Source of the DNA: Planosporangium mesophilum
Lineage (GTDB): Bacteria; Actinomycetota; Actinomycetes; Mycobacteriales; Micromonosporaceae
Length of the DNA: 64,000 bases
NCBI RefSeq assembly: GCF_016863255.1
Contig: NZ_BOON01000027.1
Coordinates: 1-64,000 of the forward strand
Direction: 5' to 3'
Part shown: positions 1 through 7,244 of the stretch, in pieces
Layout of the letters: each line of letters begins with the position of its first letter
Position numbering within the stretch: the stretch's first letter is position 1
Translations under genes and position numbers: made by a program
Notes under the pieces: generated by a model
Seen by the model: only the letters and a program-made list of their open reading frames with translations
Database searches by the model: none
What the model was told of the DNA's origin: nothing

Positions 1-2
1 CC

Positions 3-1646
3 GGCCGGGGCCGCCCGGGCGGCGGGTACCGCGAGGGCGGGTACCGCGAGCGTGACGACCGACCGCGGCACGGCGATCGGGACCGTGGCTACCGCCCCGG
101 GTCCCAGGAGCGCGGGGAAGACCGAGGCTACCGAGGCGATCGGGACCGGGAGCGCGGCGGTTACCGTGGCGGCCCGGATCGTGATCAGCGTGGGGGCTTC
201 GGGGACCGTGGCCCCCGGGAGGAGCGTGGCTTCCGGGGCGACCGCGACCGCGATCGGGGCGGGTACCGCCGGGAGGGCGGCCCGCGCCAGGAAGGTTACG
301 AGCGCCGCGACCGCGGAGCTGGCCCGGAGGAGAGGCGTCACCGGCCGACCGCCGAGCCGACGCCCCGCCCGGCGACCGAGGACCTGGGTGCCGACGTCGA
401 GGCCACCGGTATCGAGACGACTGGTATCGAGGACACCGCGACGGGCGCAGTCGGTGAGCGTGGCGCGTTCGTCGGCGACGAGAAGCTAGAGACCGGCCCG
501 GCCGCTCCCGCCGAGGAGCGCGGGTTCCGCGACGACCGCGACCGCGGGTTCCGCGACGACCGCGACCGCGGCTTCCGTGACGACCGTGACCGCGGGTTCC
601 GCGAGGAGCGCGGGTTCCGTCGTGAGGACCGCGGATTCCGGGGTGACCGTGACCGCGGACCGGCGCGGGGCTACGGCCGCGACGAAGACAGATCGGCCGG
701 TCCCGGCGTCGGCCTGGCCCCGCCGGAGGACGTCGACCCGCATGACCTGGCGCCGGAGGTACGCGACGAGCTGCGCAGTCTCTCCAAGTCCACTGCCGAC
801 GGCGTCGCCCGTCATCTGGTCGCGACCGGTGAGCTGCTCGACGACGAGCCGGAGGCCGCGCTCGAGCACGCCCGGGCGGCCCGTCACCTGGCCCCTCGCA
901 TCGCGGCGGTACGCGAGGCGCTGGGTCTGGCCGCGTACCGCAACGGGGAGTGGCAGAGTGCGATCGCGGAGCTGCGCACGTACCACCGGCTGACCGGGCG
1001 GCAGACGCACCTCGCGGTCATCGCCGACGCGGAGCGGGCGCTGGGCCGGCCGGAGCGGGCGATCGACATCTACCGCACCGCGGACCGGTCGAAGCTGGCC
1101 GCGGACGAGGCGACCGAGCTGCTCATCGTGGCCGCCGGTGCCCGCGGGGACCTCGGTCAGCGGGACGCGGCCGTGGCGATGCTGCAGGTCCGTGAGCTGA
1201 CCTCGGCGACGCGGGAGCCGTGGGTGGCGCGGCTGCGGTACGCGTACGCGGAGTCGCTGCTGGCGGCCGGGCGTCGCGACGAAGCACGGGAATGGTTCGC
1301 CCGGGCGGCGGACATCGACGACGAGTTGGGTACCGACGCCGCGGAGCGCATGCTGGAGCTCGACGGGGTGGTACTCGAGGACCTGGACACGGACTTCGAA
1401 GACGAAGACGAGGACGAGGAACTCGAGGAGGACCTCGTCGAGGACCGCGAGACGGATCTTCTCGACGTCGACGTCGAGAAGGAAGAAGACGAGGACGAGG
1501 ACCGGGACGAGGACCGGGACGAGGACCGGGACGAGGACGAGGACCGAGAGAGCGGCGAGACGGACCGGGGCGAGACCGTACCCGAGGAGAAGACCGACGA
1601 ACCGGGTGAACGTGGCTCCGAGGGCCGGGAGGACGACAGGCGGTGA
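3..1646 (+). CDS. Tetratricopeptide-repeat protein with RG/DR-rich N-terminal region and acidic tail (5' partial)
   Basis: The reading frame is open from the left edge, so the true start lies upstream of the window. Three parts are visible: an Arg/Gly/Asp/Tyr-rich low-complexity region (to about base 690), including an 8-residue RGFRDDRD-type repeat; a helical core (about 720-1370) with alternating A/L/R helices typical of TPR repeats (AAYRNGEW, ALGRPERAI, AGRRDEAREWF); and a tail from about 1370 that is almost entirely D/E with a DEDR repeat. TPRs normally mediate protein-protein contacts, and RG-rich regions often bind nucleic acid; no enzymatic motif is seen. The stop overlaps the next start (GTGA), so it is coupled to the HAD phosphatase. 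Function unknown. The frame choice is firm because the helical core reads only in this frame. Confidence 0.8.
   Translation, partial: GRGRPGGGYREGGYRERDDRPRHGDRDRGYRPGSQERGEDRGYRGDRDRERGGYRGGPDRDQRGGFGDRGPREERGFRGDRDRDRGGYRREGGPRQEGYERRDRGAGPEERRHRPTAEPTPRPATEDLGADVEATGIETTGIEDTATGAVGERGAFVGDEKLETGPAAPAEERGFRDDRDRGFRDDRDRGFRDDRDRGFREERGFRREDRGFRGDRDRGPARGYGRDEDRSAGPGVGLAPPEDVDPHDLAPEVRDELRSLSKSTADGVARHLVATGELLDDEPEAALEHARAARHLAPRIAAVREALGLAAYRNGEWQSAIAELRTYHRLTGRQTHLAVIADAERALGRPERAIDIYRTADRSKLAADEATELLIVAAGARGDLGQRDAAVAMLQVRELTSATREPWVARLRYAYAESLLAAGRRDEAREWFARAADIDDELGTDAAERMLELDGVVLEDLDTDFEDEDEDEELEEDLVEDRETDLLDVDVEKEEDEDEDRDEDRDEDRDEDEDRESGETDRGETVPEEKTDEPGERGSEGREDDRR
522..593 (+). repeat. 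Three 24-bp tandem repeats (8-residue RGFRDDRD-type unit)
   Basis: Units start at 522, 546 and 570 and encode G-F-R-D-D-R-D-R with only silent changes; a degenerate fourth copy (GFREER) follows. It lies in the disordered part of the TPR protein and is likely to vary in copy number between strains. Confidence 0.85.
1494..1538 (+). repeat. 12-bp tandem repeat (DEDR unit) in the acidic tail
   Basis: The unit GACGAGGACCGG occurs at 1494, 1506 and 1518, with a partial fourth copy from 1530. It encodes Asp-Glu-Asp-Arg within the D/E-rich C-terminal tail of the TPR protein. Confidence 0.85.
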
Positions 1647-2623
1647 GTGACGCGCTCGTCGACGGGTACGACCTTGTCATCTTCGACCTGGACGGGGTCG
1701 TGTACCTGGGCGACCAGCCCGTTCCCGGGGCGCCCGAGGCCCTCGCCCGGCTGCGCGAGCGGGGCACGCCGAGGGCGTACGCGACCAACAACGCCTCCCG
1801 CCGGGCCCCCGACGTGGCAGCGCTGCTGACCACGGTCGGGGTGCCGGCGGAGGCCGGCGAGGTGACGACCTCGGCGCAGGCGTCCGCCGCCGTCCTGTCG
1901 CGGCGGCTGCCGGCCGGTAGCCCGGTCCTGGTGGTGGGCGCGCCCGCGCTGCACGAAGAGATCGCCGACGTGGGGCTGCGCCCGGTACACCGCGCCGCCG
2001 AGGAGCCGGTGGCCGTCGTGCAGGGCTTCGGGCCGAAGGTCGGTTGGGAGCAGCTGGCGGAGGCGTCGGTGGCGATCGCGGCCGGGGCGATCTGGGTCGC
2101 GACGAACGCCGACCGTACGTTGCCGACGCCGCGCGGGCCGGTGCCCGGCAACGGCTCGCTCGTCGCCGCGCTCGCCACAGCGCTCGGCCGCCGGCCGGAC
2201 GTGGTGGTCGGCAAGCCGGAGCCGACGCTGTTCGAGCAGATCGTGAAGGTACGGGGAGCCAAGCGGGCGCTCGTGGTCGGTGACCGCATCGACACCGACA
2301 TCGAGGGGGCGCACCGGGCCGGGATGGACAGCCTGCTCGTCCTCACCGGGGTGAGCAGGGCCGAAGACGTGCTGCACACGCCGCCGCCGCACCGCCCCAC
2401 GTACCTGGCCGCCGACCTCGGCGGTCTTTTCCAGCCCGCGGACGAGGTCCGGGTACCGCCGAAGGAGAGCACCTGGCGGTTCAGCGACGGCCGGCTCTCC
2501 GGCAGCGGTGACCCGGTCGCGGCTCTGCGGGTACTCGCGGGGGCGTCGACCCTCGACGGCCCGCCGGCCGCCGACGGACCGGATGCCGAACGCGCGCTCC
2601 GCGCCCTGGGCCTCACATCGTGA
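1643..2623 (+). CDS. HAD-IIA family sugar-phosphate phosphatase (NagD/phosphoglycolate phosphatase-like)
   Basis: Encodes 326 aa. HAD motif I is [10 protein letters not shown] with nucleophile Asp15 and general acid Asp17; motif II is ATNNASR near residue 48; the motif III lysine is in GKPEP near residue 191; motif IV is [12 protein letters not shown] near 213-221, followed by [12 protein letters not shown], typical of subfamily IIA. It should be a Mg2+-dependent cytosolic phosphatase acting on a small phosphorylated metabolite; the substrate (phosphoglycolate, nucleotide or sugar phosphate) cannot be told from sequence. The GTG start overlaps the TPR gene stop (GTGA). Residues after about 270 are a family-typical variable C-terminus. 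The 3' end overlaps the convergent dehydrogenase gene by 11 bases. Confidence 0.85.
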   Translation: MSDALVDGYDLVIFDLDGVVYLGDQPVPGAPEALARLRERGTPRAYATNNASRRAPDVAALLTTVGVPAEAGEVTTSAQASAAVLSRRLPAGSPVLVVGAPALHEEIADVGLRPVHRAAEEPVAVVQGFGPKVGWEQLAEASVAIAAGAIWVATNADRTLPTPRGPVPGNGSLVAALATALGRRPDVVVGKPEPTLFEQIVKVRGAKRALVVGDRIDTDIEGAHRAGMDSLLVLTGVSRAEDVLHTPPPHRPTYLAADLGGLFQPADEVRVPPKESTWRFSDGRLSGSGDPVAALRVLAGASTLDGPPAADGPDAERALRALGLTS

Positions 2624-3611
2624 GCACGGCGGCGCCGTTGACCCGGTCGGCGGCGAGGTCCGCCAGAGCCCGGTCGGCTGCGTCCAGCGGGTAGGCGGTT
2701 GTGCGGACCCGCAGCGGGTGCGTCTGCGCGAAGGCGAGGAACTCCCGGCCGTCGTCGCGGGTGTTCGCCGTGACGCTGCGCAGGTTGCGCTCGTAGAACA
2801 GGTGCCGCTCGTAGTGCAGCGGCGGTACGTCGGTCAGGTGGATGCCGGCGATCGCGAGGGTCCCGCCGCGGTCGAGGGCGGCCAGCGCCACCGGTACCAG
2901 GGTGCCGACCGGCGCGAACAGGATCGCGGAGTCCAGGCGCTCGGGCGGCTCGTCGGTGGCGCCGCCGACCGACGTGGCGCCCAGTTCCAGGGCGAGCTCC
3001 TGGGCGCCCGCCGAGCGGGTCAGCACGTGCACGGTCGCGCCCTGCGCGAGCGCGACCTGCGTGGCCAGGTGCGCCGACGCGCCGAAGCCGTAGACGCCCA
3101 GCCGGCCGCCGGACGGCAGGTTGGCGCGGCGCAGCGCCCGGTACCCGATGATCCCGGCGCACAGCATCGGGGCGACCTCGGCGTCGTCGTACCCGTCGGG
3201 AAGCCGGTACGCGAAGTCGGCCGGGACCGTGGCGTACTCGGCGTACCCGCCATCGGCGTCCCAGCCGGTGTAGCGGGACTGCGGGCAGAGATTCTCCAGG
3301 CCGCGCCGGCAGTACACGCACACCCCGTCGGTGTGGCGCAGCCAGGCGATGCCGACCCGTTCACCGATGAGGAAGCCGTCGACGTCGTTGCCGATGGCGG
3401 CGACGCTGCCGACCGCCTCGTGCCCCGGCACCACGTCGGGCTTGTGCACGGGGAGGTCGCCCTCGGCGACGTGTAGGTCGGTACGGCAGACGCCGCAGGC
3501 GCTCAGCCGTACCAGCAGTTCGTCAGGGGCGGGTGACGGTACCGGTACGTCGACCATCCGAAGCGGGCCGGTCCCGATCGGACCGGGGCGGTGTACCTGC
3601 CAGGCACGCAT
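2613..3611 (-). CDS. Zinc-dependent alcohol dehydrogenase family protein (MDR superfamily)
   Basis: Encodes 332 aa, a normal length for a medium-chain dehydrogenase. Catalytic zinc ligands are Cys39 or Cys42 in [10 protein letters not shown] and His64-Glu65 in PGHEAVG. A structural zinc loop is seen as Cys98, Cys101 and Cys109 ([12 protein letters not shown]); the usual first ligand at residue 95 is Asp, so one of the four cysteines is replaced. The Rossmann nucleotide-binding stretch is YGFGASAH near residue 175. It probably oxidises or reduces an alcohol/aldehyde with NAD(P)H; the substrate is unknown. It lies alone on the minus strand, tail to tail with the HAD phosphatase, so it is transcribed independently of its neighbours. 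Confidence 0.85.
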   Translation of the reverse strand: MRAWQVHRPGPIGTGPLRMVDVPVPSPAPDELLVRLSACGVCRTDLHVAEGDLPVHKPDVVPGHEAVGSVAAIGNDVDGFLIGERVGIAWLRHTDGVCVYCRRGLENLCPQSRYTGWDADGGYAEYATVPADFAYRLPDGYDDAEVAPMLCAGIIGYRALRRANLPSGGRLGVYGFGASAHLATQVALAQGATVHVLTRSAGAQELALELGATSVGGATDEPPERLDSAILFAPVGTLVPVALAALDRGGTLAIAGIHLTDVPPLHYERHLFYERNLRSVTANTRDDGREFLAFAQTHPLRVRTTAYPLDAADRALADLAADRVNGAAVLTM

Positions 3612-3719
3612 GAATCAAGTCTGCGTCCCCGCTCGAAGATCGGCTATTGGATCGAGGCGCTCACGGAGAACCGGCCGATTACCGTGCTTCGCGCCTGGCC
3701 CTGAGTCGCCGCGACATGA

Positions 3720-4058
3720 CTACAGCAGCTTGCGCAGCTTCATCAGGTCCATCAGGCTGGCGTCGATCTTGATGCGGCCGCTGGCCCAGGCCGACGCCAC
3801 GTTGAGCTTGCCCTGTACCAGCGCCACGAGGTCGTCGCTGGCGGCAGTCAGCTTCAGCTTGGCCTTCGGGTCGTCACCGTCGGTGACGTCGAGAATCTGG
3901 CCACCGGAGAGTCTGGCATGGAAGGCGACGCCGAGATCGGAGATCCGGCAGCTCAACGAACGGTCGAAGTCCAGCTTCTCCCTGGTCCGATCGGCGTGGG
4001 TCGCCATGCGGTCGGTCAGATGCCCCAGTGCCGCACGGCACTCTTCGACGCTCGCCAT
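3720..4058 (-). CDS. SCP2 sterol-binding domain protein
   Basis: Encodes 112 aa, essentially a single SCP2-like fold. The C-terminal half reads as SCP2: strands ending in KAKLKLTAASDDLVALVQGKL, then a helix-rich end with GRIKIDASLMDLMKL, typical of bacterial SCP2 proteins that bind lipids in a hydrophobic tunnel. The ATG at 4058 was chosen because GGGAG lies about 8 bases upstream; a longer frame to 4145 has no such signal and starts with a non-conserved Arg-rich stretch. Divergent from the phasin-like gene, with 143 bases between starts. A lipid-carrier or accessory role is inferred from the fold. Confidence 0.75.
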   Translation of the reverse strand: MASVEECRAALGHLTDRMATHADRTREKLDFDRSLSCRISDLGVAFHARLSGGQILDVTDGDDPKAKLKLTAASDDLVALVQGKLNVASAWASGRIKIDASLMDLMKLRKLL

Positions 4059-4201
4059 TTCCAAATCTCCCGCAGGTCTGTACGCGTTCCGTGGGCACGC
4101 TACCGCACGCTGTGCGTACCTCGCCCGGTAGCGCTCCGGCGGCACCGGTAGCGTTGCAGCAGCATTGTTGCCTGGACGGTGGTGGAGGAGGGAAGCACAC
4201 T

Positions 4202-5167
4202 ATGCGGCAGGAAGCATGGCGGGCCTACCTGGAGTTGGCGCTCGGCCTGACCGACGCGTCACGGAAGAAGGCCACCAAGGCCGTCAAGCGGGCGTTGGGC
4301 AAGGGTGGTGCGACCGCGGAGCAGTTGCAGGAACTCGCTGAGGACCTGCTCAAGACGAGTGCGGCCAACCGCGAGGCCATCACGAAGCTCGTACGCGCCG
4401 AGCTGGACCGCGCGCTCAGCCGGGTGGGGCTGGCGACCAGCGACGACGTGGCCGAGCTGACCGCCCGGGTGCGCCAGCTGGAGGCCGAGCTGGCGGCCGC
4501 CCAGGCCGAGGCCGCGGAGCTGCTGGCCACCGCGCCGCCGATGGCCGTCGCGGTCCCGGTCGCGGAGCCGTTCGGCGGCGACGTGGAGACGAGCATCACA
4601 GAACCGGTAGCGGTACCGGTCCCCGCCGACGAACTCGAGGCCGCCGAACTGGCGGCGGTGATCCCCACCGAGGAGGGGATCGCCGTTATCGAGGAGCCGG
4701 TCGCCATCATCGTCGAACCGGTGGCCGAGCCGGTCGTACCGCGCGTCGCTGGGCCGGCGGCCCGCGAGCCCGGTGCCGCCGAGCCGGCCGCCCCGCGTAA
4801 GAGGGCTGAGGCGGCGAAGAGGGCTGAGGCTGCCAAGAGGGCTGAGGCGGCGAAGAAGGCCGAGCCCGCGAAGAGGGCGGCGGCGAAGAAGGCCGAGCCC
4901 GCCAAGAGGGCGGCGGCGAAGAAGGCTGAGCCTACGAAGAGGGCGGCGGCGAAGAAGGCCGAGCCCGCAACGAAGGCCGAGCCGGCCAAGAGGGCTGAGC
5001 CCGCGAAGAGGGCAGCGGCGAAGAGGGCAGCGGCGAAGAAGGCAGCTGGCGCTGCCGAGGCGCCGGTGAAGAAGGCGCCCGGCCGGCGGGCGGCCACGAA
5101 CCGTGGCCCGGGCAAGAAGGCGCCGGCCCGTAAGGCCGCCGGTGGCGGTACCGGAGCGGCCACATGA
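4202..5167 (+). CDS. Phasin-like (PhaF-type) coiled-coil protein with histone-H1-like Lys/Ala/Pro-rich tail
   Basis: Encodes 321 aa. Residues 1-100 are helical: AYLELALGLTDASRKK, then VRAELDRALSRVGLATSDDVAEL and a coiled coil RVRQLEAELAAAQAEA, a layout shared with actinobacterial phasin/PhaF-like proteins. Residues 105-195 are acidic and Pro/Val-rich. From about residue 199 the protein is AKKAEPAKRAA repeats, like histone-H1-type DNA-binding tails. In PhaF proteins such a fusion links storage granules to the nucleoid; whether this strain makes polyhydroxyalkanoate is not shown here. GGAGGAGGG precedes the ATG. The stop overlaps the next start (ATGA). The repeats make the 3' third prone to length change. 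Confidence 0.7.
   Translation: MRQEAWRAYLELALGLTDASRKKATKAVKRALGKGGATAEQLQELAEDLLKTSAANREAITKLVRAELDRALSRVGLATSDDVAELTARVRQLEAELAAAQAEAAELLATAPPMAVAVPVAEPFGGDVETSITEPVAVPVPADELEAAELAAVIPTEEGIAVIEEPVAIIVEPVAEPVVPRVAGPAAREPGAAEPAAPRKRAEAAKRAEAAKRAEAAKKAEPAKRAAAKKAEPAKRAAAKKAEPTKRAAAKKAEPATKAEPAKRAEPAKRAAAKRAAAKKAAGAAEAPVKKAPGRRAATNRGPGKKAPARKAAGGGTGAAT
4799..5047 (+). repeat. Imperfect Lys-Ala-Glu/Pro coding repeats
   Basis: Tandem imperfect 15- and 27-bp units encode KRAEAA and KRAAAKKAEP within the tail of the phasin-like protein. Codons alternate only among AAG/AGG, GCG/GCC/GCT and GAG/GCC, giving long purine-rich runs on the + strand. Confidence 0.85.
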
Positions 5168-5457
5168 CCGGACCGTTCGACCCCCGCAGGCTGGCGGACC
5201 TGGCGGCCCGGCCGATGGCCGCACCGGCGTCCGCCGTGCCGGTACCCGCCGCGCCCGGGCCGGCGGCACCGGCACTGCCCGGCGCGATCGCCGACGTGCC
5301 GATGGACGGCGCCGGACCCACCGGGCACCGGCACGTTGACGCGGTCCTGGCAGAGCTGGAGCGCGCCGAGCAGCTGCCGCCGGATCAGCAGATCCCCGCG
5401 TACGAGGCGGTCCACCGCACGCTGCAGGAGACCCTGCGCTCGATCGAGCAGAACTAG
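5164..5457 (+). CDS. Small conserved hypothetical protein upstream of tlyA
   Basis: Encodes 97 aa. The N-terminal half is Ala/Pro-rich and probably disordered; the C-terminal half is a helical motif, HVDAVLAELERAEQLPPDQQIPAYEAVHRTLQ. The C-terminal motif resembles the small protein encoded just before tlyA in mycobacteria (Rv1693-like); this is recalled similarity, not a search result. The ATG overlaps the preceding stop (ATGA), and tlyA starts 17 bases downstream, so it sits within one transcription unit. No catalytic motif is seen; function unknown. Confidence 0.7.
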   Translation: MTGPFDPRRLADLAARPMAAPASAVPVPAAPGPAAPALPGAIADVPMDGAGPTGHRHVDAVLAELERAEQLPPDQQIPAYEAVHRTLQETLRSIEQN

Positions 5458-5474
5458 GGAGCTTGCGCAGCATC

Positions 5475-6290
5475 ATGGCGCGTCGTATCCGGCTCGACGC
5501 CGAGCTCGTCCGTCGGGGTCTGGCCCGGTCGCGGGAACAGGCGGCCGCCCTCATCGAGGCCGGCCGGGTGGAGGTGCGCGGCGCACCGGCCCGCAAGGCC
5601 GCCGCGCAGGTCGACCCGGCCGACCCGGTACGGGTCCTCGGCGGGGACGCGGCCCAGGAGTACGTCTCCCGGGGCGGCCACAAGCTCGTGGGCGCGCTGG
5701 AGGCGTTCACCCCGGCCGGCCTGACCGTGGCCGGCCGGCGCTGTCTCGACGCCGGCGCGTCCACCGGCGGCTTCACCGACGTGCTGCTGCGCGCCGGCGC
5801 CGCCGAGGTCGTCGCCGTCGACGTCGGGTACGGGCAGCTGGCCTGGCCGCTGCGCACCGACGAGCGGGTACACGTCCTGGAGCGCACCAACGTGCGTGGG
5901 CTGACCCCGGAGGCGATCGACGGGACCGTCGACCTGACCGTGGCCGACCTGTCGTTCATCTCGCTGCGGCTGGTGCTGCCCGCGCTCGCCGCCTGCACCG
6001 CACCCGACGGCGACCTCGTACCGATGGTGAAGCCGCAGTTCGAGGTCGGTCGCGAGCGGGTCGGGGCCGGCGGCGTGGTACGTGACCCGCAGGTGCGCGC
6101 CGACGCGGTGCTGGACGTGGCCAACGCCGCCGCCGGGCTGGGCCTCGGCGTGGCCGGTGTCGTGCCCAGCCCGCTGCCCGGGCCGTCGGGCAACGTCGAG
6201 TTCTTCCTCTGGCTCCGCCGCGACGCTCCGCCGGTGAACCAGGAGACGGTGCGTCGCGTAGTGGAGTGGGAGGTGCCGAATGAGTCGTGA
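5475..6290 (+). CDS. tlyA: TlyA family rRNA (cytidine-2'-O)-methyltransferase
   Basis: Encodes 271 aa. An N-terminal S4 RNA-binding domain (residues 1-60: RLDAELVRRGLARSREQAAAL) is followed by an FtsJ-type methyltransferase fold with the SAM loop LDAGASTGGFTDVLL, DVGYGQLAWPL, and VKPQFEVGRE. Lysines in SRGGHKL and VKPQFE fit the K-D-K-E tetrad of this family. TlyA 2'-O-methylates cytidines in 16S and 23S rRNA and is needed for capreomycin sensitivity in mycobacteria. The ATG at 5475 is preceded by AGGGAG and by a short in-frame upstream extension without homology. It overlaps nadK by 11 bases. Confidence 0.92.
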   Translation: MARRIRLDAELVRRGLARSREQAAALIEAGRVEVRGAPARKAAAQVDPADPVRVLGGDAAQEYVSRGGHKLVGALEAFTPAGLTVAGRRCLDAGASTGGFTDVLLRAGAAEVVAVDVGYGQLAWPLRTDERVHVLERTNVRGLTPEAIDGTVDLTVADLSFISLRLVLPALAACTAPDGDLVPMVKPQFEVGRERVGAGGVVRDPQVRADAVLDVANAAAGLGLGVAGVVPSPLPGPSGNVEFFLWLRRDAPPVNQETVRRVVEWEVPNES

Positions 6291-7191
6291 AGCTCTACTG
6301 ATCACGCACACCGGACGGAAGTCGAACTTCGAGCCGGCCCGTACGGTCACCCGTGACCTGCTGGAGGCCGGATTCAACGTACGGGTGCCGGCCGAGGAGG
6401 CCGCCGAGCTCGACCTGCCGGGCATCGAGGCGGTGATCGGGCCGTACGCCGCCGACGGCGTCGAGATCGTGTTCGCGCTCGGCGGTGACGGCACCGTCCT
6501 GCGCGCGGCGGAGCTGGCCCGCCCGTTCGGCGCCCCGCTGCTCGGGATCAACCTGGGTCATGTGGGCTTCCTGGCCGAGGCCGAGATCAGCGACCTCGAC
6601 CAGGCCGTGCGGGACGTGGTGAAGCGCGAGTACAGGGTCGATGAACGGCTCACCCTCGAGGTCGTCGCCGAGTGCGACGGCGAGGTGGTGGCCCGGTCGT
6701 GGGCGCTCAACGAGGTCAGCATCGAAAAGGGCGCGCGCGAGAAGATGCTCGAGGTGCGCGTGGACGTCGACGGCCGGCCGCTGTCGCGGTACGGCTGCGA
6801 CGGGGTGGTGGTGGCCACCCCGACCGGCTCGACCGCGTACGCGATGTCGGCCGGCGGGCCGGTGGTCTGGCCCGAGCTGGAGGCGCTGCTGCTGGTCCCG
6901 GTCAGCGCCCACGCGCTGTTCAGCCGGCCGCTGGTGACCGCGCCCACGTCGACGATCCAGATCGCGGTCGACCCGTACACGACCTTCGCCTTCCTGTCGT
7001 GTGACGGGCGTCGCTCGTTCGATCTCGCGCCGGGTTCCCGCATCACGGTCAACCGCGGCCAGCTCCCGGTACGCGTGGTGCAGCTGCGCCCCAAGCCGTT
7101 CACCGACCGGCTGGTGGCGAAGTTCGGGCTGCCCGTCGAGGGCTGGCGGGGCAACGGCGCCGAGCGCTGGCCGGACCAGCCGGCGCGGTGA
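6280..7191 (+). CDS. nadK: NAD kinase
   Basis: Encodes 303 aa, cytosolic; it phosphorylates NAD to NADP with ATP or polyphosphate. Key motifs are FALGGDGTVLRAA (about residues 66-78) and GINLGHVGFLAE, then the NE motif in ALNEVSIEKG and the substrate/quaternary motif GCDGVVVATPTGSTAYAMSAGG. Length and motif order match actinobacterial NadK. The ATG lies inside the 3' end of tlyA (11-base overlap), indicating translational coupling, the usual arrangement in actinobacteria where tlyA, nadK and recN are adjacent. Confidence 0.95.
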   Translation: MSREALLITHTGRKSNFEPARTVTRDLLEAGFNVRVPAEEAAELDLPGIEAVIGPYAADGVEIVFALGGDGTVLRAAELARPFGAPLLGINLGHVGFLAEAEISDLDQAVRDVVKREYRVDERLTLEVVAECDGEVVARSWALNEVSIEKGAREKMLEVRVDVDGRPLSRYGCDGVVVATPTGSTAYAMSAGGPVVWPELEALLLVPVSAHALFSRPLVTAPTSTIQIAVDPYTTFAFLSCDGRRSFDLAPGSRITVNRGQLPVRVVQLRPKPFTDRLVAKFGLPVEGWRGNGAERWPDQPAR

Positions 7192-7206
7192 GATCGGCGC
7201 GGGGCG

Positions 7207-7236
7207 TTGGAGACTGTCACCCGGCACCGCTACTGT
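7207..7236 (+). promoter_or_regulatory. Probable recN promoter (leaderless transcript)
   Basis: TTGGAG (7207-7212) and TACTGT (7231-7236) are separated by 18 bases, a good fit to a housekeeping sigma-factor promoter. A start site about 7-9 bases after the -10 box would fall on or just before the recN GTG at 7245, and no Shine-Dalgarno sequence is present, so a leaderless recN mRNA is likely. No LexA-type box was recognised. Confidence 0.5.
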
Positions 7237-7244
7237 CTTGTGCT

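Noticed and set aside
1123-3321. Very long minus-strand frame (732 codons) opposite the TPR and HAD genes
   Set aside because: Arg/Pro/Ser-rich shadow typical of the antisense of high-GC genes; the + strand genes carry clear HAD and TPR motifs.
4799-5047. CRISPR-like repeats
   Set aside because: Repeats are short, in-frame and continuous without spacers; they are coding repeats. No CRISPR array was seen anywhere in the window.
4259-6193. Minus-strand frame with LLRRRPLRR repeats
   Set aside because: It is the antisense translation of the AKKAEP repeats of the phasin-like gene.
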